DNA of 64,000 nucleotides, from the NCBI GenBank assembly GCA_964424105.1, contig CAYRHJ010000011.1, forward strand, positions 1 through 64,000, written 5' to 3'. The translations under genes were made by a program, and so were the position numbers. The stretch comes from CAYRHJ01 sp964424105. GTDB taxonomy: Bacteria > Planctomycetota > Phycisphaerae > UBA1845. Under the pieces are notes generated by a model. The model was not told the origin of the DNA, did no database searches, and worked only from the letters and a program-made list of their open reading frames with translations. Every line of letters begins with the position of its first letter. Position 1 is the first letter of the stretch. Positions 35,409-42,278 of this stretch are shown here, in pieces.

Positions 35409-36452
35409 CTACTCGGCGTCATTGATAGCATTGATGAGGTAACGCAGGCGGCCCGGACTGCGACGATTAACACGAAATACCAGCCGCGGAAACGCCTCGC
35501 ACTCACCCTCTTCTTCCGGGAGCGCGTGGTGGATTTGCCGAATCTCGTCCTGATCGACGATATCGGGAAAATCCGCGTTCAGTTTGGCCAACGCTTCCGG
35601 CAACAACGGCGAATTCATGCGAACGACGAATCGGTCCAACACGAAACGCGATGAATGATATCGTCGGTAAAAATGCAAGATCTCATTGACCGCTTTATCC
35701 ATGTCATCCGTCAAGAGGAAAAGACCCATGTCCTCGGGACTGATCATCCCCGTCCCCAGCAGCTCGGCCTTGACCCACGTCCGCCAGTGCTGCCAATACG
35801 TGCCGCCCGGTTCGTCGCACAAGACGATGGGCAACGGCTCAGCCTTGCCCGTTTGGATCAGCGTCAGGGCTTCGAAGCCTTCGTCCTGGGTACCAAACCC
35901 GCCTGGGAACAACACAATGGCGTGCGCCTCCTTGATGAACAAGAGCTTTCGCGTGAAGAAATACTTGAAGTGCACCAACTTGGCATCACCCTCGATGATG
36001 TCATTCGTCGACTGTTCAAAAGGCAAGGAGATGGCCACACCAAAGCTCGACTCGCGCGAGGCCCCATCGTGCCCGGCACGCATGATCCCGTCCCCCGCGC
36101 CGGTGATAGCCATCCAACCGGCTTCGCGGATCTTGGCCGCAAATTTAAGCGCTTGTTGATACTGCGGATGATCGGGTTTGGTTCTGGCGGACCCGAAAAT
36201 GGACACTTTTCGCGTCGCACTGTAGGGAGCGAAGATTTTGAAGGCATAGCGAAGCTCTTTCAGCGCTCGATTCAGAATCTTGATTTCCCCCCGCCCACAT
36301 CCGTCAGCCGCCAATCTCGAAATGGTGACCATCATCTCCGCGAGTTGATCCTGATGTGGCGAGGCCGCAAACGCTTGAAGATACTGCTCGATAGCAGCCG
36401 CCCGCGCCCGGCTGCGGTCCGCCCGTGTCACTTGTGCATTCCGGTCATCCAT
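35409..36452 (-). CDS. LOG-family protein (lysine-decarboxylase-like Rossmann fold)
   Basis: 347 residues from the ATG at 36452, chosen because TGGAGG sits 5 bases upstream, and an ATG 12 bases earlier overlaps that site. The first 85 residues are a helical lead; the Rossmann domain follows with VSIFGSARTKPDHPQY, GAGDGIMRAGHDGA, and the hallmark PGGFGTQDE. The PGG-x-GT-x-x-E motif is typical of enzymes that release ribose 5-phosphate from nucleoside monophosphates (LOG), although many members bear the annotation lysine decarboxylase wrongly. A second member of the superfamily is fused to a MazG-like domain at 41079. Confidence 0.9.
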   Translation of the reverse strand: MDDRNAQVTRADRSRARAAAIEQYLQAFAASPHQDQLAEMMVTISRLAADGCGRGEIKILNRALKELRYAFKIFAPYSATRKVSIFGSARTKPDHPQYQQALKFAAKIREAGWMAITGAGDGIMRAGHDGASRESSFGVAISLPFEQSTNDIIEGDAKLVHFKYFFTRKLLFIKEAHAIVLFPGGFGTQDEGFEALTLIQTGKAEPLPIVLCDEPGGTYWQHWRTWVKAELLGTGMISPEDMGLFLLTDDMDKAVNEILHFYRRYHSSRFVLDRFVVRMNSPLLPEALAKLNADFPDIVDQDEIRQIHHALPEEEGECEAFPRLVFRVNRRSPGRLRYLINAINDAE

Positions 36453-36898
36453 GGAATCCTCCATCCATCCTGAATCGAAGTCACGCTCGAATCACATTCT
36501 AACTGACTTTGCTCCGCGACACTACCCTACGACGGTCTTGTCGAAGTCAAAAGTCGAAGGTCGAACGTCGAAGGTTGGAAAGTTAGAAGGTTGGAAGGTG
36601 GAAGGTGGAAGGTTGGGAACTTGAATCTCGAACCTTCTAACCTTTTAACCTTCGAACCGCTCTCTGTGGTCTCTGTGGCCATGCTTCGCATAATTCAGCC
36701 ACAGAGGTCACAGAGAAACCCGGCAGGATCGCCCTGCAAGCATGGACGGTAAGGTCCAAGGTCGGAACTTTTGACTTTTGACGTTCGACATTTGACTTTT
36801 GACGTTCATTTGTGCGAGAACTCTACCTACGAAACACGTTTTCAGCATGCTACCAATATTCAGTGGCATAAACGGGTCAAAATCGATAGAAAGAGATT
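36453..36898. repeat. Gene-free stretch with low-complexity and palindromic repeats
   Basis: 446 bases without a gene. At 36536-36660 short units such as GTCGAAGGT, GGTTGGAAG and GTGGAAGGT alternate, and the same words return inverted (CGAACCTTCTAACC). At 36661-36715 is the CTCTGTGGTCTCTGTGGCC palindrome that also occurs at 7016-7071, and at 36763-36805 more TTTTGACTTTTGACGTTC units. The divergent LOG and GNAT genes flank it, so their promoters should lie here. Confidence 0.7.
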
Positions 36899-37387
36899 AT
36901 GGTTCGATCGTTTATCCAGGATGCAGATCGTCCCGACGTCGCCCGATTCATCGAGCGGCACTGGGGCAGCACCAAAATCATGTCCTGCGGAAAAGTCTAC
37001 TATCCGCATGAACTTGAAGGATTGCTGGAACGTCGCGATGGCCAGATCGTCGGCTTGGTCACCTGGTGCAGCGGGGATCGTTCGATGGAATTGTTGACCC
37101 TGAACGCCACGCTGGAAGGCCAGGGAATCGGATCGTCACTGATGTTGGCTGCGTTGGACGAAGCGCGTCAGCGAGGCCTCTGCCGTATTTGGTTGTCCAC
37201 CACGAATGATAATCTCCGGGCGATGGGGTTCTATCAGCGACTTGGGTTTCGGCTGACGGAAATTCATCAGGGCGCGGTCGACCAAGCCCGGAAGTTGAAG
37301 CCCCAAATCCCGGAAGTCGGGCGTGAGGGCATTCCCATCCATGACGAAGTCATCATGGAGCTGCAACTGCAACCCTTTTCCGATTGA
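36899..37387 (+). CDS. GNAT-family N-acetyltransferase
   Basis: 162 residues with AGAAAGAGA as ribosome site. The acetyl-CoA pyrophosphate loop is LEGQGIGSSLMLAALDEARQ (about 78-97), preceded by the strand MELLTLNA and followed by NLRAMGFYQRLGFRLTEIHQ, the usual C-terminal block of GNAT enzymes. The acceptor substrate cannot be told. The protein stands alone between repeat-filled gaps. Confidence 0.9.
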   Translation: MVRSFIQDADRPDVARFIERHWGSTKIMSCGKVYYPHELEGLLERRDGQIVGLVTWCSGDRSMELLTLNATLEGQGIGSSLMLAALDEARQRGLCRIWLSTTNDNLRAMGFYQRLGFRLTEIHQGAVDQARKLKPQIPEVGREGIPIHDEVIMELQLQPFSD

Positions 37388-37720
37388 ACCGCCGGACCTT
37401 GCCGACGAGTTCGGCGAAGCGTTCGGACCGATCGCTGCAACAGCAACCGTGTTCCGATTGAACCGTCGGACGATCGTCCTTTCCGTCGCGATTCACCATT
37501 CCTGGCACAACCCGTTATTCCCGGCACAATCCGTCATTCCGGCGAAAGCCGGAATCCAGAACGCCGTTCATAACCGATCATTCACAAAAGCGTCACGGGT
37601 GCCCGACCATTGAAAAACCTTGCGACAAACCCACGCCGGCTTGACCATCGATCGAGCTCCATCGACAATATCACCGGAAGCCGCGACCGATACCGTCGCC
37701 CCAATGGACACCATCCGATC
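37388..37720. repeat. Gene-free stretch with a palindromic repeat
   Basis: 333 bases. A perfect copy of CGTCATTCCGGCGAAAGCCG plus GAATCCAGAACG lies at 37532-37563, preceded by weaker forms (CATTCCTGGCACAACCCGTTATTCCCGGCACAATC). TCCGATTGAACCG occurs twice, at 37379 and 37453. No promoter is evident. Confidence 0.6.
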
Positions 37721-38887
37721 ATGAATGAACGTATTTTCCGACTTTCACTGGCATCCACGTCGCTGTGGATGTTCGCGTTGACTGGCTCCGCCATCGCGGG
37801 AGATTCCCAAGACCAACCGACAAAAACCGTTCAGGTAACGGGCGAAGCGGTGACCGGGCAGGCTGCCTTGCGAGACGCCCTGCGAAAAGCGCTCGAACAG
37901 GGCGCCGGCGTGCAGATCGCCGCCTACAGTCGAACCGAAAACTTCGAGCTGATTCGCGACACCATCTTCTCCCGGGCCGAGGGCTTGGTGAAATCCTACA
38001 AAGTGTTAGACGAAGGCCAACGCGGCGATGGCACAAGTTTCTGCACCATCGAAGCCGTCGTCAGCAGCGATGCCGTCGCCAAAGCCTGGGGCGAAGTGCA
38101 AAACGTCCTCGGCCAGATCGGCCGGCCTTCCGTCATGGTCTACATCCGTGAATCGGTCGACGGTCAACCCGACGATGGCAGCGTCCTGGAATCGAGAATC
38201 GAAAGCCGGCTCATCAAACTCGGTTTCGACGTCTATGACAGCACCCACCTCGACGCCCTGCAATCGAAGGAAGCCGCCGCAGCCTCGCAAAGCGGCGACG
38301 ATCAAAAGATGGCCGCATTGGCCAAGGGCTTCGGGGCCCAGATGTTCGTCGTCGGCACCGCCGACGCCAATCGCGCCGAAAACACCAGCCCCCACGGCGT
38401 CAACTTGGTCATGTATAATTGCGACGCACGGGCGAAAGTCTATTACACCGACACCGCCAAACTCCTAGCCAGCGACGCCCTGACCAACGTTCGCGGCGGA
38501 GCGCGCGGCTTCACCGAGCATTCCAGACAGGCCGGCAAAACCGCCATCAGCCATGCGGCTGAGCCGCTCATCGACCTGCTCTACGAAACGGTCATGAAAT
38601 CGTGGTCGACGGAAATTTCCGGCGGCGGCGAGATACGATTCGAGATCAGCGGTTTCCAGAGCGCGTCACAGGCCTTCGCACTAAAGAAACGACTGGAGGC
38701 CATCCCCGGCGTCCAAGCCCTCTACGGCCCGGACTATTCCGCTGGCCACGCCGTTTTTCGCATCGTCGCCGACGCCACCGCACAGGAATTCGTCGAACTG
38801 CTCTTCGCCGACGACTGGAATTCCATCCTTGAAATTACCGACGTCAAACTCCACCGCGTACAAGCGAAGTGGGCGGGCGATCGTTAA
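37721..38887 (+). CDS. Secreted protein with a FlgT-N-like N-terminal region
   Basis: 388 residues from the ATG at 37721; the frame is open upstream but the signal peptide begins here (LSLASTSLWMFALTGSAIAG). Residues about 40-125 (TGEAVTGQAALRDALRKALE, IRDTIFSRAEGLVKSYKVLD) resemble the N-terminal domain of the flagellar outer-membrane protein FlgT and of other SHS2-fold envelope proteins. The middle (MVYIRESVDGQPDD, IESRLIKLGFDVYD) looks like an LpoB/CsgG-like or penicillin-binding-protein-activator fold, and the last 100 residues hold another small alpha-beta repeat. A periplasmic or outer-membrane role is likely, but the flagellar link is tentative. Confidence 0.6.
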   Translation: MNERIFRLSLASTSLWMFALTGSAIAGDSQDQPTKTVQVTGEAVTGQAALRDALRKALEQGAGVQIAAYSRTENFELIRDTIFSRAEGLVKSYKVLDEGQRGDGTSFCTIEAVVSSDAVAKAWGEVQNVLGQIGRPSVMVYIRESVDGQPDDGSVLESRIESRLIKLGFDVYDSTHLDALQSKEAAAASQSGDDQKMAALAKGFGAQMFVVGTADANRAENTSPHGVNLVMYNCDARAKVYYTDTAKLLASDALTNVRGGARGFTEHSRQAGKTAISHAAEPLIDLLYETVMKSWSTEISGGGEIRFEISGFQSASQAFALKKRLEAIPGVQALYGPDYSAGHAVFRIVADATAQEFVELLFADDWNSILEITDVKLHRVQAKWAGDR

Positions 38888-39395
38888 CCATTCCTGCGAT
38901 TGGCCGGCCGCATCGCGGGCACCTTCGCTCGCGTCGGGTGGCCCATCGCTTCTTTCAGAGCCGCAACCGTCAGGGAGCGGTCTTCTCGTACGTTGTCTTA
39001 TCCGCGCATGGGTGCCCCGTCCATCGCGCAGCGATGGGTGGGGTCCCGATGATCACGACGATCTGGGTGGCCCACGTCTTTAGACGTGGGGGAGCCGATG
39101 ATTAGAGCGCCAGTTCGTAGGGCGACTTTCACCCGCCTTCTGGGCATTCACAGAGGGTGGCCCACCGCTTCTTTCAGAGCCGCGACCCTGGACGCGACCA
39201 AGGCGGGAGCGTCCAGTATGGCAAGCGGGCGAGGCAGTCCATGGCACGCGAACCGCGCCGCTACCTCCAGAAACCATCTGTTCAGGGAGCGGTCTTCCGG
39301 CCGGGTGGTCCCGTCCGCGCGTTTTACGAATCGCTAGCACGTGCCCGTTCAGGTCGGCAACACGTTCCGCATTCCAACGGCAGACGCTCGACTCC
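38888..39395. repeat. Gene-free stretch with nested and duplicated repeats
   Basis: 508 bases without a gene. A 45-base unit (GGTGGCCCATCGCTTCTTTC then AGAGCCGCAACCGTCAGGGAGCGGTC) at 38938-38982 is repeated at 39157-39294, but there a 94-base segment splits the palindrome after AGAGCCGCGACC; the second half TCAGGGAGCGGTC resumes at 39282. Between them lie a GGTGCCCCGTCCATCGCGCA unit (39009-39050), a hairpin copy (39066-39095) and the word GTAGGGCGACTTTCACCCGCC (39117-39137), which recurs at 59367. Confidence 0.75.
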
Positions 39396-40565
39396 TCAAC
39401 GCCGCGCGCAAGCCGGCAGTTTGCGCAATCGTTTGCAGGCTTCTTCGAGGTCCCACATCTTCTTGGCGTAGCAGAAGCGTAGTTGATTGCGACCCTCCGC
39501 CGGGTCACGGAAAAAGGCCGAACCCGGCACAGTGGCGACGCCCACTTCATCCAGAATCGACTCAGCCGCATGTGTGTCATCCCTGTATCGGCCCGACTCG
39601 AACGCTGCCAACATATAGTAGCTGCCTTCCGGCACGAACGGCTCGAAACCGATGTCGCGAAGTGTGTCAGCCAGCAAATCGCGCTTGGCTGTATAGTCCG
39701 CCCGCATCTCGTCGTAATAACGATCGGGCAGTTGCATGCCCGCCACGATGGCATGTTGCAAGGGCGCCGGAGCACAGATGTACAACTGGTCACTGACCAC
39801 GCTGATCCGATCGCACAGCGGCGCGGGCGCGACGGCATACCCCACCCGCCAACCGGTCACCGCGTAGGTTTTGGACGCTCCGCTGATGGTCACCGTTCGA
39901 TCTACCGCGTCGGGCAGCTTGCCGATGCTGACGTGTTCGGCTCCATACGTGATATATTCGTAAATCTCGTCGGTGACGATCAACACGTCGTGCTTCTTGG
40001 CCAGCGCGGCGATCTCGCTCAGCTCGTCCAATGAAAAAACCTTGCCGCTGGGGTTGGCCGGCGTGTTGATCACGATCATGCGCGTTCGTTCGTTAAACGC
40101 CGCAGCCAACTCGTCCGACGCGTATCGCCAATCCGGTGGATGCGTATCGACAAAACGCACCACCACGCCGAACAGATTGAAAACGTTTATGTGATAGCTG
40201 TAGAATGGCGAAAAGACGATGGCTTCGTCACCGGGATTCAACGCCGTCAGCACGGTGCAGGAAAAAGCACCCGCCGTGCCCACCGTGACCGCGATCTCCG
40301 ATTCCGGATCGGCGGTGATGCCGTTGAATTCCTTCATTTTCTTGGCGATGGACTGTCGCAACTCGACGATGCCCCGCATATGCGTATAGGTCGCGTGGTC
40401 GGCGTCGATGGCGACCTTGGCCGCCTGTTTCACGGCCTGCGGAGCCGGCTGATCGCAGACGCCCTGCGACAGATTCACACCGCCCATCGCGGCACACTTG
40501 GCAGAAAAGCGGCGGATGTCGGATTGTTTCACTTTCAGGACGCGCTCGGCGAATCGGTGGTCCAT
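39396..40565 (-). CDS. Class I/II pyridoxal-phosphate aminotransferase
   Basis: 389 residues. It opens with KVKQSDIRRFSAKCAAMGGV and NLSQGVCDQPAP, followed by the class I pattern: NTPANPSGKVF (Asn-binding site), IVTDEIYEYITYG (Asp of the PLP pocket), and SGASKTYAVTGWRVGY with the PLP lysine. The closest known groups are aspartate/kynurenine-type aminotransferases (family I gamma); the substrate is unsure. The protein ends with LRKLPACARR next to repeats. It stands alone, transcribed towards the repeat stretch. Confidence 0.92.
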   Translation of the reverse strand: MDHRFAERVLKVKQSDIRRFSAKCAAMGGVNLSQGVCDQPAPQAVKQAAKVAIDADHATYTHMRGIVELRQSIAKKMKEFNGITADPESEIAVTVGTAGAFSCTVLTALNPGDEAIVFSPFYSYHINVFNLFGVVVRFVDTHPPDWRYASDELAAAFNERTRMIVINTPANPSGKVFSLDELSEIAALAKKHDVLIVTDEIYEYITYGAEHVSIGKLPDAVDRTVTISGASKTYAVTGWRVGYAVAPAPLCDRISVVSDQLYICAPAPLQHAIVAGMQLPDRYYDEMRADYTAKRDLLADTLRDIGFEPFVPEGSYYMLAAFESGRYRDDTHAAESILDEVGVATVPGSAFFRDPAEGRNQLRFCYAKKMWDLEEACKRLRKLPACARR

Positions 40566-41078
40566 TCATTTTCCCTTTGCAATGGTTCGACGTAGCCAAA
40601 TACCACTGACATCCGCTCGTGTCGGGCGGGTGAAACTCCTGCCGAGCCGACACCCACCTCGACGGTGAATCTATAGAATTCCAGCGCTCCGATTGATGCT
40701 CGCGTTGGCTGATTGTAACACCCTTGGTTCGACATGACCATTGGGCCGCACCGATCGGATCTTTCCGTTTTGCGACTTTTCGAACGTAGGGCGACGCAGC
40801 CCACTCTTTGGCCTCACGCCGCCGTCGCGGTCGGGTCACACTCGCCGGCGACCTGCGTCAGTACCATGCGCCTGGCCCGTCATTCCGGCGAACGCCGGAA
40901 TCCAGAATCACACTGCCTGCACTCCGGCTTCCGCCGGAGTGACGATCGGGACGATCCTGCTCGCCCTGCATTGGCAAGAAACCCAAAACTGAAAGACCCT
41001 GCACCGATCGGGGCGTTGACATGATGATCCGAATGGGTTCAATGGTAGCCTGCACACTGGATCGTCAGGAGTGATTCC
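40566..41078. repeat. Gene-free stretch with a long composite repeat copy
   Basis: 513 bases. From 40878 to 41003 it repeats the segment at 214-338 in the same orientation: the palindrome around GTCATTCCGGCGAACGCCGG, then CACTGCCTG-type spacer, CTCCGGCTTCCGCCGGAGTG, ACGATCGGGACGATCC and CTGAAAGACCCTGC. The rest shows no gene. The strong AGGAG before the LOG-MazG start (41066-41070) marks the 3' edge. Confidence 0.75.
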
Positions 41079-42059
41079 ATGCCCCGTTCGAACAACAATC
41101 AACAGACCCTTGCAGCGCGCCACACCACGAAACATATGGGCCACGTTGTTGTGTTTGGAAGTTCCTCGCCTCGCAAGACCAGTCCCCAATACAAGCTGGC
41201 TGCGGAAATGGGATCGAAATTGGCCCAGGCCGGCTTCGTCGTCGTAAACGGTGGATATGCCGGAACGATGGAAGCGACGAGTTCCGGGGCCCGAAACGCC
41301 GGCGGTCGGACGATTGGAGTCACCTGCCCCTCCGTTTTCGAGTCCGGGCGATTCCATGCAAAACCCAACGCATTTCTCGACGAAATCCTGCCGACCGAAA
41401 ACGTGTTCGCCCGGACGGAGCGGATGATCAACTTGGGAGACGGATTTCTCGTGCTGGAGGGTGGAACCGGCACGCTGATGGAGCTGGCCATCACCTGGGA
41501 ATTCATGGCCAAGGGTCTGGCGCCTGCAAGACCGATTGTCGTGCTGGGTCCGGGGTGGCGCGGCTTGATTGACGGGGTCGGCGATCATCGAAAGACGCCG
41601 CGGCAGGTCGTGCACTTCGCGGAAAACGCCGACGATGCCATTCGTCTCCTGCAAGAAAACTTACGAGCCGCAGCCAATATCCCAAAACCGAAGAAAGCCT
41701 CCGCGATGATCAATGACGACACGGCGACGGTTGGATATTTGAAGGATGTTATGTCTCGTTTTGTCGAGGATCGGGATTGGCGCCCATTTCACGACCCCAA
41801 GAACTTGTCGGCATCGATCGCCATCGAAGCCGCGGAACTGATGGAACATTTCCAGTGGCTGCGGACGGACGAGCTGGACACGATCCGCGATAACCAGCCG
41901 CAGATGTGCGAAATCACCGAGGAGATCGCGGACGTGATGGCCTACGTGCTTTCGTTCGCCGAGACCATGGGCATTGATCTTTCGTCGGCACTGACAAAAA
42001 AAATGGTCAAGAACGCCGCGAAGTACCCTGCGGAAAAATTCCGTGGCCGGTTCAAATAA
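41079..42059 (+). CDS. LOG-type Rossmann domain fused to a MazG-like NTP pyrophosphohydrolase
   Basis: 326 residues with AGGAG as ribosome site. Residues about 20-195 form a TIGR00725/LOG-type nucleotide-binding domain: GHVVVFGSSSPRKTSP, VVVNGGYAGTMEATSSGARN and EGGTGTLMEL (the family PGG becomes EGG). After a Lys/Pro-rich linker (201-215), residues 216-326 are MazG-like: WRPFHDPKNLSASIAIEAAE, with E250 and E253 of the ExxE pair, then EEIADVMAY with E282 and D285. MazG-type enzymes turn NTPs into NMPs and LOG-type enzymes split NMPs, so one chain may do both steps. I see no frameshift between the two parts. It could also be a binding protein with a MazG tail. Confidence 0.85.
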   Translation: MPRSNNNQQTLAARHTTKHMGHVVVFGSSSPRKTSPQYKLAAEMGSKLAQAGFVVVNGGYAGTMEATSSGARNAGGRTIGVTCPSVFESGRFHAKPNAFLDEILPTENVFARTERMINLGDGFLVLEGGTGTLMELAITWEFMAKGLAPARPIVVLGPGWRGLIDGVGDHRKTPRQVVHFAENADDAIRLLQENLRAAANIPKPKKASAMINDDTATVGYLKDVMSRFVEDRDWRPFHDPKNLSASIAIEAAELMEHFQWLRTDELDTIRDNQPQMCEITEEIADVMAYVLSFAETMGIDLSSALTKKMVKNAAKYPAEKFRGRFK

Positions 42060-42278
42060 TATCCACGATTCCCCGCGCAAATCGTTATCAGGAATTCAAG
42101 CAAGAACAAACGAAAGTGATTCTCGCCTTGCAATTGCCGGCCCAGTTTGGGATCATACATGATTCCAGGGACGCCCGGCGGGGTTATCAGACTCACCCAG
42201 ACCAGGCGGGTCACGGTTGGCGTTGCAATGTGTGCCGCACGTTTCCGTGCCTCCGCTTAATCAGGAAAGAATCGCCTC

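Noticed and set aside
41700..41715. Separate mazG gene starting at the internal ATG at 41706
   Set aside because: No ribosome site before the ATG, and the upstream frame runs into it without a break through a linker; a fusion is the better reading.
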